Source of the DNA: Sphingobacteriales bacterium 16-39-50
GTDB lineage: Bacteria; Bacteroidota; Bacteroidia; Sphingobacteriales; Sphingobacteriaceae
Assembly: GCA_002257025.1 (NCBI GenBank)
Contig: NCHA01000006.1
Coordinates: 1 to 64,000, forward strand
Length of the DNA: 64,000 bases
Direction of reading: 5' to 3'
Positions 54,079 to 62,497 of this stretch are shown here, one piece after another (position 1 is the stretch's first letter; each line of letters opens with the position of its first letter). Below the pieces are notes generated by a model, which worked only from the letters and a program-made list of their open reading frames with translations, was not told the origin of the DNA and did not search any database. The translations under genes and the position numbers were made by a program.

Positions 54079-57000
54079 TTAGAAAGTCAAATTAACTCCG
54101 AATGAATAAATACTAGGGATAGGAGTTGAACCTGTATCTACTCCAAAAGCTAGTGGACTCATCGAGTCATCATTGAAACCTACTCCTCCCAATGTATCCG
54201 CATTGTAGTTAGGATACTTGGTAATAGTAAATAAGTTTTGTCCATTAAAATAAATTCTTGCATTTCTGGCACCAACCCTTTTAATCAGACTCTGAGGAAG
54301 CGTATAACCAATCTGGAAATTCTGCATCCTAAGGAAATCTGCATCCAATACATAGTCAGACTGACTACGATTGTTTTGATTGGTATCACCACGTACAGCA
54401 CGAGGCAGAGTATTAGATGTACCCGGTCCTTTCCAGCGATTTAATACAGTGGTTTTATTATTCCACTCACCTTGCATAGTTTCAAGATAAACACCCTGAG
54501 AATCATACAACTTTTTACCACTGGTTCCATAAAAACTCATATTGATATCAAAACCTTTCCAACTGGCATCAGCTGCAAACCCATAATCAAAATCTGGCCA
54601 TGGATCACCTATATTGGTTCTGTCATTAGCATCTACCTTACCATCACCATTAATATCCCTGAATCTTCTGTCACCCGGCTTGGCACCAACCTGCGTTGGA
54701 TGTGCATTAATCTCAGCCTGAGTCTGGAAGATACCATCATTGATATGACCATAGAAATGGGACATTGGCAATCCTGGCATGGTGCGGGTAAAGGTTCCTG
54801 AGTAGTAAACATTTTCAACCAGGTTGATAATACTTGTACCGGCACCCAGTGAAATTACTTTATTTTGCACATTAGATAAGTTACCTGAAACGCCATACTT
54901 CAAATCTCCACTACCCCCTCTGTAACCTAACAAGAATTCCAAACCCTTATTCTGCAATTGAGCTGCATTTTGGAAAGGTCCGGCATCACGGGCAAATCCG
55001 GTTACTGTTGAGATTGGTGTACGAACCAAAATTCCATCCGTATCCTTTATCCAGTAATCAGCAGTGAAATAAATTTTATTCTGAAGAAAGCTTAAATCTA
55101 CCCCAATATTGCTTTGAGTTGTTGTTTCCCAGCGAAGATTTGGATTACCCAGATTGTTAACCACTGCTGCAGGAGCTAATTGGTCAGCACCAAAGAAATA
55201 ACGGGCATTGGTTGATACTACTGTTTGATTACTGTAGTTACCTATATCCTGATTACCCAACTTTCCCCAACTTGCTCTGACTTTTAAACCACTGATCAAC
55301 TTGGAATCCTTCAGGAAATTCTCCTGATCTACATTCCATCCCACAGCTAGAGACGGGAAGTTTCCATATCTATTGTCGGCACCAAATCGTGATGAACCAT
55401 CTCGACGTATTGTAGCAGTGATCAAATATCTGTCGAACAAAGTAATGTTTGCTCTACCCAGGAAAGATCTGATAGCCCACTCCTGCTCATTTCCACCAAC
55501 TGTAAATACACCGGTACCAGCACTCAGAACCTGAATATCATTACTTGGAAAATCCCTTCTGCTACCATTAATGCCATTTCCGAAAAAATTCTGCTGCGTA
55601 AACCCACCTAATAAATTAAGCCTGTAATTTTCTTTAATGACCTTGTTGTAGGTTAGGGTATTTTCAACCAGATATTCGTATGTCTCATTCAAACTTGTAT
55701 TTAAAGATCTAACATTACTTCCCCTATTATTCATTTGAAACCGAGGAACATAATTTTTAAACCTTCTATTACCCACGTTCAAACCTCCGTTTAACTTATA
55801 TTCCAGATCAGGAAGAATTTTAAATGAAGCATAAGCACTACCAATTATTTTATTGTTAAACGTATAAGCCCTGTTCATGTCACGACGACCAAGAATATTA
55901 TCCCTGTTATTAACACCCGTTGTTGTAGGTTGTGGACCGGCGTAACCACTATCATTATTAGGATCATAAATCGGCATGGTCGGAGCTGCCCCCATCATAT
56001 AAGCCAAATCCAAGTTATTACCGAAATTTAAATTCAGTCCTTGATCTTTACTTGCGATCAATGATTGTCCGATGGTTAACTTTCCGATTTTAAACTCGGT
56101 TTTTACCCTCGAATAATAGCGCTTATAGGTACGGAATGCCAGGACGCTTTCCTGATCAAAAACACCTCCGGAAATTGAATAACTTGCATCCTTGCTGCCT
56201 CCTGATACTGTAAGTGAATGGTCCTGAATTGGAGCAGGATTTATCGCAGCATCCTGCCAGTCAGTATTTGTCTGTAAATTCACCGGATCGTTCATTGCAG
56301 GTTGTAAAGGGAAGAAATTACCATTTACATGGGCCTCATTGATTACATCCGCCATTTGCTGGGAATTCAGCAATGGAATGAATTTATTGAATGACTGAAT
56401 ACCATAATAGGAATTAAAGCTGATTGATGGTGCACGTTCCCCACCACTTTTGGTAGTTAACAAGATCACACCGTTTGCAGACCTGGCACCATAAATTGCT
56501 GCCGCAGAACCATCCTTTAAGACGGTAGTAGATTCAATATCATTCGGATTGATACTGTTAATATCTGCTGCCTCCATTGGCATACCATCAACTACATAAA
56601 GCGGACCAGAGCCTCCGAAAGTATTTAATCCCCTGATTCGAACGTTTACATTCTCTCCCGGATCACCCGAAGTACTGGTAAAGGAAACTCCCGCAACCTT
56701 GCCCTGTAATGCCTGGTTAATATTAGAGAAAGCCTGATCCTTAATATCTTTTGCAGTAACAGAAACAACAGAACCGGTTAAATCACTCTTCTTTTGAGTA
56801 CCATAACCAACTACAACTACTTCCTGAAGGGCCTCAGTACTTTGCTCCAAAGTTACATCAAGGCTAGTACGGCCTGACATTGAAACCTCTTTTGTAGCAT
56901 AACCTATATAGGTAAATACTAAAATACTTGAACCATCCGGAACATTAATCGTATAACGACCGTTAACATCAGTACTTACCCCAATAGTAGTACCCTTTAC

Positions 57001-57483
57001 TGTTACACTAACTCCGATAAGTGTTTCTCCGCTTTTGTCAGTAACCTGACCTCTCACTTCTGTTGGAGGTGCCTTTTCTGTAAGTTTCTTGATATCAATA
57101 AGTGCAGCCGATAAAAAAGCCGATGACTTTTGCTGTACAATAATGGTGTTATTACTAATAGTATAGGTGAGGGACTGATTTGAAAAAGATTTTTCAAGTA
57201 CCTCTTTTAAAGGTGCATTATTCACATTGATACTCACCGGTTTGGCTTCGTTTATCAATGGGGTGATGTACACCAGATCATAACCCGTTTGGGTTCCAAT
57301 CTCTTTTAAGACCGTCTCAAGTTTGGCATTCTTAAATCTTAAGCTCACCGTTTGAGAGAATGATGCAGCACTGCTTATTTGAAGTAGGGCTGTGATCAAT
57401 AAAACAAAAGTTAGTTTTATCATCAACAAGAGTTTTATTATGTAATCAGATGGCCTACATATGTTTAATGAATAGAATTTCAT
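54079..57483 (-). CDS. susC-like: SusC/RagA TonB-dependent transporter with STN domain
   Basis: A 1134-residue outer-membrane transporter. A long leader (helix LTFVLLITALLQISSAASFSQ) precedes an STN domain (about residues 45-115), which normally contacts the FecR anti-sigma factor. A carboxypeptidase-regulatory-like domain follows (VRGQVTDKSGETLIGVSV), then the TonB plug (EVVVVGYGTQKKSDLTGSV; PLYVVDGMPM) and a 22-strand barrel ending in FGVNLTF. With SusD it imports a large or medium-sized ligand using TonB energy. The STN domain plus upstream FecR/ECF genes show that transport and transcription are coupled. An internal ATG at codon 21 is an alternative start. Confidence 0.95.
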   Translation of the reverse strand: MKFYSLNICRPSDYIIKLLLMIKLTFVLLITALLQISSAASFSQTVSLRFKNAKLETVLKEIGTQTGYDLVYITPLINEAKPVSINVNNAPLKEVLEKSFSNQSLTYTISNNTIIVQQKSSAFLSAALIDIKKLTEKAPPTEVRGQVTDKSGETLIGVSVTVKGTTIGVSTDVNGRYTINVPDGSSILVFTYIGYATKEVSMSGRTSLDVTLEQSTEALQEVVVVGYGTQKKSDLTGSVVSVTAKDIKDQAFSNINQALQGKVAGVSFTSTSGDPGENVNVRIRGLNTFGGSGPLYVVDGMPMEAADINSINPNDIESTTVLKDGSAAAIYGARSANGVILLTTKSGGERAPSISFNSYYGIQSFNKFIPLLNSQQMADVINEAHVNGNFFPLQPAMNDPVNLQTNTDWQDAAINPAPIQDHSLTVSGGSKDASYSISGGVFDQESVLAFRTYKRYYSRVKTEFKIGKLTIGQSLIASKDQGLNLNFGNNLDLAYMMGAAPTMPIYDPNNDSGYAGPQPTTTGVNNRDNILGRRDMNRAYTFNNKIIGSAYASFKILPDLEYKLNGGLNVGNRRFKNYVPRFQMNNRGSNVRSLNTSLNETYEYLVENTLTYNKVIKENYRLNLLGGFTQQNFFGNGINGSRRDFPSNDIQVLSAGTGVFTVGGNEQEWAIRSFLGRANITLFDRYLITATIRRDGSSRFGADNRYGNFPSLAVGWNVDQENFLKDSKLISGLKVRASWGKLGNQDIGNYSNQTVVSTNARYFFGADQLAPAAVVNNLGNPNLRWETTTQSNIGVDLSFLQNKIYFTADYWIKDTDGILVRTPISTVTGFARDAGPFQNAAQLQNKGLEFLLGYRGGSGDLKYGVSGNLSNVQNKVISLGAGTSIINLVENVYYSGTFTRTMPGLPMSHFYGHINDGIFQTQAEINAHPTQVGAKPGDRRFRDINGDGKVDANDRTNIGDPWPDFDYGFAADASWKGFDINMSFYGTSGKKLYDSQGVYLETMQGEWNNKTTVLNRWKGPGTSNTLPRAVRGDTNQNNRSQSDYVLDADFLRMQNFQIGYTLPQSLIKRVGARNARIYFNGQNLFTITKYPNYNADTLGGVGFNDDSMSPLAFGVDTGSTPIPSIYSFGVNLTF

Positions 57484-57580
57484 ATCTTTGCGCGTTTGGG
57501 TTTAGTTAATACTTGTTCACAACAATTAAATTGGTAACCCGAATATGGTCAGGGGCGTTGCAACCGCTCCTGACTTTTTT
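57483..57580 (+). ncRNA. Candidate cis-antisense small RNA in the susC leader
   Basis: On the plus strand, opposite susC, TATCTTTG at 57483-57490 is a perfect -7 box, and a rho-independent terminator follows at 57548-57580. A transcript from about 57497 would be some 85 bases long and antisense to the susC 5' leader. In Bacteroides fragilis, short antisense RNAs (DonS) repress susC-like genes from the same position. No rightward gene explains the terminator. A good -33 element is lacking. Confidence 0.5.
57548..57580 (+). terminator. Rightward terminator between susC and fecR
   Basis: Stem GTCAGGGGCG with CGCTCCTGAC and a 7-base loop, then six T residues on the plus strand. The one non-Watson-Crick pair is G-U in plus-strand RNA but C/A in minus-strand RNA. 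Both pairing and T-tract therefore say it ends a rightward RNA, opposite to all the surrounding genes. Confidence 0.75.
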
Positions 57581-57612
57581 GTTAGATTACCATTAGCTTT
57601 TCGGGGTCTATC

Positions 57613-58830
57613 TCATCGCATAACAGTAATCCTCCTTTCTTCAACTTTAAAATGAACGGCATTAGTTAACTGAAGTACATTTAATACTTCATTAATATCT
57701 TTGGATCTGGAAATGTTTCCTCCAAAGCCAACATCCGGTATATTTCCCGAATAATTAACTTCAACATTATACCACCTTGATATTTTTCTCATTATACTCC
57801 TGATGTCTTCATCTTTAAATAAAAAATATCCGTTCTTCCAGGCGGTTACTTCTTCTGTATCGGCCTCAATCACTTTAGACGAGTTCATATTAGGTTGAAA
57901 TTGCTGCCCAGGGCTTAATAAAACAACCTTATCCTTGTATATTATCTTTACTGAGCCTTCAATTAAAGTTGTTTTGAAGGTTTCCTCATCTGAGTAGGAG
58001 TTAATATTAAACTGAGTACCCAAAACTTCAACAATCTGATCCTTAGTAATTACCTTAAATGGCTTATTAGGATTTTTAGCCACATCAAAATAGGCTTCAC
58101 CATTCAATTCAACTTCACGTGTATTTCCGGAGAACAAGGCAGGGAACCGCAAAGTTGAAGCTGAATTCAACCATACTTTACTTCCATCAGGCAAATTAAT
58201 CTGGTACTTCCCACCATAAGGAGTCTCTATTTTATTGTAAATCACTTCCTCAGACAATGCTTCGGATACAGAATTTACATTCTTAGCAAATGAATAGAGT
58301 AACTCTCCATCAGCAGTCTTTTGAATACTTACACCAGCCTGGTTCGCTAATAAACCTTTCTTTGCGTCTTCTAAAATAATTTTAGAACCATCAGAAAGTG
58401 TCAAAACAGCCTTGTCACCACCGGGTTTGATTATTGACTTTTCTTTGATGGTTTCGGACTCTGAAATCGCTACGTGAGTATCTATAGTTCTGTTGCTATA
58501 AAAGTAGAGGCCAATAGAAAGCATCGCAAGAATACTTGCAGCCACAGCAACCTGATACCATGCTCTGATCACATGCTTGCCAGACCTGTTGGAATCTGGT
58601 TCCTGTCCAAATTTATCGTTTGTGACAATATTCTGAAAAATTGCATCCTTTTCTTCATTGGTCAAAGAAGCACACTGCTTCATTTTTCCAAGCTCCTGAT
58701 CGATCGCAAAATTAATGCTCTCATCATCATCATCTGATCTTAAATAACCAAATAAGTGCTCAAACTCATCCCTGCTGATTTTTCCTTCAGCAAAAAGACT
58801 TAAAAGCTCATCTAATTTATTTTGATTCAT
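57613..58830 (-). CDS. FecR-family anti-sigma factor
   Basis: About 405 residues; the ATG at MNQNKLDELLSLF is preferred, and one lies seven codons upstream. The N-terminal 80 residues are cytoplasmic and acidic and should bind the sigma factor. One membrane helix follows (VAVAASILAMLSIGLYFY). Then comes the FecR domain with PYGGKYQINLPDGSKVWLNSASTLRF and VEVLGTQFNINSYSDEETF, and a C-terminal DUF4974 domain (SIMRKISRWYNVEVNYSG). It relays the SusC occupancy signal from the periplasm to the ECF sigma factor next to it. Confidence 0.93.
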   Translation of the reverse strand: MNQNKLDELLSLFAEGKISRDEFEHLFGYLRSDDDDESINFAIDQELGKMKQCASLTNEEKDAIFQNIVTNDKFGQEPDSNRSGKHVIRAWYQVAVAASILAMLSIGLYFYSNRTIDTHVAISESETIKEKSIIKPGGDKAVLTLSDGSKIILEDAKKGLLANQAGVSIQKTADGELLYSFAKNVNSVSEALSEEVIYNKIETPYGGKYQINLPDGSKVWLNSASTLRFPALFSGNTREVELNGEAYFDVAKNPNKPFKVITKDQIVEVLGTQFNINSYSDEETFKTTLIEGSVKIIYKDKVVLLSPGQQFQPNMNSSKVIEADTEEVTAWKNGYFLFKDEDIRSIMRKISRWYNVEVNYSGNIPDVGFGGNISRSKDINEVLNVLQLTNAVHFKVEERRITVMR

Positions 58831-58943
58831 TATCGCCTGTGCAAAACTCAAAATGATTTAATGGTAATACACCCCAACAACAAAACAGGACTAGTCTTGA
58901 AAAAAATTTATTGAAAAAAAAATAATAGATGGGGATATTCCTT

Positions 58944-59510
58944 CTAATAAAGTATAGAAAACGCCTTTTGCAATTGAGTCCTGAGAGTCTTTAGAGCCGA
59001 AACCAGATGATTTTTTACAGTATTTCTAGATATATTGAGCTCTTCAGCTATTTCATCATAACTAAGCTCCTGCTGCCTGCTCATTCTGTAAACCAGTTGC
59101 TGCTGCTTTGGAAGGCTTGCTAATACCTGCTCTGTAAATCGCTGAAGATCCTCGAGATAAACAAGCTCTTCAGTTTCATTACTGCTTGTTTGAAGATTCA
59201 ACCACATTTTTTCCATTGCATTTTGAGAATTTGCAACCTGACGAAGTACATTTAATGTTAACCTGCGGGAAATAGTATACAGATATGGAGCAATTGGATA
59301 TTGGGTATCTAACTTTTCACGGTTAATCCAAAGACTCATGAAAACTTCCTGAACAACCTCCTGACAAGGCTCTTTATCTTTTAGAAACCTTAGACAAAAG
59401 TAATAGAGTTTACTGGAATAGGAATCAAAAACTATACGAAATGCAACTTCATCACCCTCTTTTATACGGGTGATAAGTTCAAAATCGCAAATCTGTTCTC
59501 TTTTCTGCAT
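58944..59510 (-). CDS. ECF sigma factor (RpoE-like, FecI-type)
   Basis: A 188-residue sigma-70 family protein with only regions 2 and 4. Region 2 is FDSYSSKLYYFCLRFL to EVVQEVFMSLW. Region 4 is LPKQQQLVYRMSRQQELSYDEIAEELNISRNTVKNHL with the helix-turn-helix. It should direct transcription of susCD and perhaps the catabolic genes when the FecR protein releases it. First gene of the leftward array, divergent from the ROK gene. Confidence 0.94.
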   Translation of the reverse strand: MQKREQICDFELITRIKEGDEVAFRIVFDSYSSKLYYFCLRFLKDKEPCQEVVQEVFMSLWINREKLDTQYPIAPYLYTISRRLTLNVLRQVANSQNAMEKMWLNLQTSSNETEELVYLEDLQRFTEQVLASLPKQQQLVYRMSRQQELSYDEIAEELNISRNTVKNHLVSALKTLRTQLQKAFSILY

Positions 59511-59945
59511 TTTTTACAGTATTCAAACTAAATATACAGTAAATATTGGAAATTATTATTAAAATATCCAATGAATTTAAAGTTTGAAAGATATCATAAA
59601 TATTTATAAAAAATTACAATAATCTGTTTTTCAATAATTTATGATTAAATAAATCCATTTGCTTAACATTCGAATAGATGATCCACATAATAGCATGCAA
59701 AACTATTCATTATAAACAGATCACAATTTTATTGCTTTTTTTTCCAGGAAGGGCATATTTATGCTTGATTCTATAAAATTTGTTACCAAAAAGCAATTTT
59801 GTAACATCTCAGTTATGAGACTTGCTATATAATATGTGCTGAGAAAAATCATCCTTGCTTTCTGATGATCTTTCCTGTTGAAAAAGGTTCTTTATGAAAT
59901 TACAATTATTAATGGTAAATATGTTCAATCAATCTATTGCTTATA
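59511..59945. promoter_or_regulatory. Divergent regulatory region between ECF sigma and ROK genes
   Basis: A very AT-rich spacer of 435 bp. It holds an inverted repeat at 59782-59805: GTTACCAAAA, five bases, TTTTGTAAC, missing one G in the right arm. This is a good candidate ROK operator, about 140 bases before the ROK start. A smaller repeat (ATCATC and GATGAT) is at 59848-59869. TAAAATTTG at about 59773-59781 is one base longer than a -7 box for the ROK gene. No other gene is seen. Confidence 0.45.
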
Positions 59946-61202
59946 ATGAAATCTATTCTTCTTGAAAAGTGCTATTTGGACTCACTAACCAATATTGAAA
60001 GAAAGAAATATTTACAAAAAGTTAAACTCGTTAAATTACTGCATACAGAAGGGGCAAAATCAAATGCAGATATCTGCAGGGTATTGAATATAAGTTCACC
60101 GACATCAATAATTCTGCTTAATGAACTTCTTTGCGAAGGGATTATTGAAAAAAAAGGTAAAGGTAAATCAATCGGGGGCAGAAAGCCCGAATTATATTCC
60201 CTCCGTAATAATTCCTTTTACGTTCTCTGTATAGAAATGGATCGGTTTAAAACCGAAATGGCAATTCTTGACAACAATAACAATAATATAACAGGAATCA
60301 AAAGTTTTTCCTTAAAACTAACTAAGGATAAAAGTGCGATTAAACTACTTCATGAATTTGCAGAACAATTAATTACCTCTTCCGGAATAGATACTAATAA
60401 ATTAGTGGGAATAGGGCTTGGTATGCCCGGACTTGTAGATTCAAATGCAGGCAGGAATTATACATATCTGGTTAGTAGTTCAGCCGATTCTAAAACCTTA
60501 CAGGATATTCTGGAAGAAAAATTTAATAAGCCTGTCTATGTTCAGAATGATGTTAAAACTAATGCACTGGCGGAGTGCAGATTCGGACTTGCATTGAACA
60601 AAAAGGATGCTTTGGTTTTGTTAATGGATTGGGGTATTGGTCTTGGGATTATCATGGATGGTAAACTGCAGAGTGGAATGTCGGGTTTTGCTGGTGAAAT
60701 TGGTCATATCCCGTTTGTAAAAGATGGTGAACTTTGCCATTGTGGTAAAAGAGGCTGCCTCGAAACGGTGGCTTCGGGAATTGCATTGGCAAGAATGGCT
60801 AAAGAAGGGATAAAATCAGGCCAGACCTCCATTTTAAATACATTGTCGGAAGAAGAAATCGACCAGATTGAACCTCAGATTGTGATTGATGCCGCAAATA
60901 AAGGGGACCAATATGCAATTAACATATTATCGCAGGTTGGAGAGAATTTAGGGAAAGCCGTAGCAACCCTTATTCAATTATTTAACCCTGAACTTATTAT
61001 ACTCGGCGGTAAAATAGCTGAGGCAAAGCAATATATTACCATTCCAATGCGACATGCAATCAATACTTATTGTATGACCAGAATCAGGGAACACACAAAA
61101 ATCGTTCTATCTACTTTGGGGCATAGTGCAGGTATTCTGGGCTCAGCAAGTATAGTTATCGAAAATACATTTGAAAGGCAGATAGAACTTGCAAGTCAGT
61201 AA
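59946..61202 (+). CDS. ROK family transcriptional regulator
   Basis: A 418-residue protein starting at MKSILLEKCYL; the TTG three codons upstream is less likely. An N-terminal winged helix-turn-helix lies at about residues 25-85 (KSNADICRVLNISSPTSIILLNELLCEG). The ROK sugar-binding domain follows, with GIGLGMPGLVD, the zinc-binding CHCGKRGCLE and GHIPF in between. NagC/Mlc-type ROK regulators respond to sugar phosphates, often of amino sugars. Its divergent place beside the ECF sigma gene makes it the likely local regulator of the catabolic cluster. Confidence 0.88.
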   Translation: MKSILLEKCYLDSLTNIERKKYLQKVKLVKLLHTEGAKSNADICRVLNISSPTSIILLNELLCEGIIEKKGKGKSIGGRKPELYSLRNNSFYVLCIEMDRFKTEMAILDNNNNNITGIKSFSLKLTKDKSAIKLLHEFAEQLITSSGIDTNKLVGIGLGMPGLVDSNAGRNYTYLVSSSADSKTLQDILEEKFNKPVYVQNDVKTNALAECRFGLALNKKDALVLLMDWGIGLGIIMDGKLQSGMSGFAGEIGHIPFVKDGELCHCGKRGCLETVASGIALARMAKEGIKSGQTSILNTLSEEEIDQIEPQIVIDAANKGDQYAINILSQVGENLGKAVATLIQLFNPELIILGGKIAEAKQYITIPMRHAINTYCMTRIREHTKIVLSTLGHSAGILGSASIVIENTFERQIELASQ

Positions 61203-61230
61203 ATAGCTAATTTTGATCAAGGAGTAAAGC

Positions 61231-61257
61231 AAAAAAGCCCGGCAATATTGCCAGGCT
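61231..61257 (-). terminator. Terminator between ROK and asd genes
   Basis: Arms AGCCCGGCAA and TTGCCAGGCT, with one mismatch and a tiny central spacer, lie between two convergent genes. The plus-strand A-run at 61231-61236 becomes a T-tract on the minus strand, so it best fits termination of asd. It may also slow the ROK transcript. Confidence 0.65.
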
Positions 61258-61278
61258 CCTATTCGGTTCTGATCAGGA

Positions 61279-62268
61279 TTAAATTAATTTCTTCTCCAGA
61301 AGATATTCAGCGATCTGTACTGCATTGGTTGCAGCGCCCTTCCGAAGATTATCTGCAACAATCCAAAGATTTAAGGTTTTATCCTGCGACTCATCTCTTC
61401 TGATTCTACCAACAAAAACTTCATCCTTTTCATGAGCGTCCATTGGCATTGGGTACTTCAGGTTTGCTGGGTCATCCACAACGATTATTCCCTCCTCCTT
61501 TTCAAGTATTGAACGAACCTCTTTCAAGTCGAATTCATTTTCAAATTCAATATTAACTGATTCTGAATGTCCTCCCATAACCGGTATGCGAACCGTTGTA
61601 GCGGTTACACGAATTGAATCATCGCTCATTATTTTTTTGGTTTCGAGAATCATCTTCATCTCCTCTTTAGTGTATCCGTTCTCCTGAAATACATCTATTT
61701 GTGGTATTACATTCAAATCGATTGGATAAGCATAAGCCATCGGACCATCAATTCCTTTGCGCTCATTCATCATCTGGTCAACAGCTTTTACACCTGTTCC
61801 GGTAACTGACTGATAAGTTGAAACAACAACGCGCTTGATTTTATATTTATCATGCAATGGCTTTAAAACTACCACCATTTGTATAGTAGAACAGTTAGGA
61901 TTGGCAATAATTTTGTCCTGATCACTTAACTGATTTGCATTTACCTCTGGTACGATAAGTTTCTTTGAAGGATCCATCCGCCATGCTGATGAATTATCAA
62001 TAACTGTTGTACCAGCTTCTGCAAAGCGTGGAGCGTTTTCAAGAGAGGTACCTCCACCAGCAGAAAACAACGCCACATCAGGCTTCATTGCTATAGCATC
62101 GTCCATGGTCACCACAGTATACTTCTTTCCCTTAAATTCGATCTGTTTACCTGCACTCTTTGCTGAAGCTACTGGGATCAACTCACTTACCGGGAAATTG
62201 CGCTCTGCTAAAACTTTTAACATCACCGAACCTACCAGGCCGGTAGCGCCTACTACTGCGACTTTCAT
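61279..62268 (-). CDS. asd: Aspartate-semialdehyde dehydrogenase
   Basis: A 329-residue enzyme reducing aspartyl phosphate to aspartate semialdehyde for lysine, diaminopimelate, threonine and methionine. VVGATGLVGSVMLKVL is the NADP site, the active cysteine is in NPNCSTIQM, and SSAWRMDP and GGHSESVNIEF are further family blocks. The length is normal. It is a housekeeping gene flanked by the cluster and by a divergent surface-protein gene. Confidence 0.95.
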   Translation of the reverse strand: MKVAVVGATGLVGSVMLKVLAERNFPVSELIPVASAKSAGKQIEFKGKKYTVVTMDDAIAMKPDVALFSAGGGTSLENAPRFAEAGTTVIDNSSAWRMDPSKKLIVPEVNANQLSDQDKIIANPNCSTIQMVVVLKPLHDKYKIKRVVVSTYQSVTGTGVKAVDQMMNERKGIDGPMAYAYPIDLNVIPQIDVFQENGYTKEEMKMILETKKIMSDDSIRVTATTVRIPVMGGHSESVNIEFENEFDLKEVRSILEKEEGIIVVDDPANLKYPMPMDAHEKDEVFVGRIRRDESQDKTLNLWIVADNLRKGAATNAVQIAEYLLEKKLI

Positions 62269-62497
62269 TTTTTAATTCTTTTTAGTGTTAAACATATAAT
62301 AATTAAGCAAATATGGGAAATTGTTTGGGCTTTTACCCGATTCCTGCCTGCACAAGTCAATTTTCATGTCAATTGTTACTATTATTATCAAATCGCCGGT
62401 AAATTACCGATAATAACGGCCTCACATACCGAATACTCATTCTATTTTCTAATTATCCCAACAGGACATAACTTAATTCTGTTTCTACCTGCCGGGA

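Noticed and set aside
29678..59510. Classical glycan utilisation locus
   Set aside because: SusCD is present, but I see no glycoside hydrolase, polysaccharide lyase or sulfatase. The enzymes fit de-acylation and deamination of acids instead.
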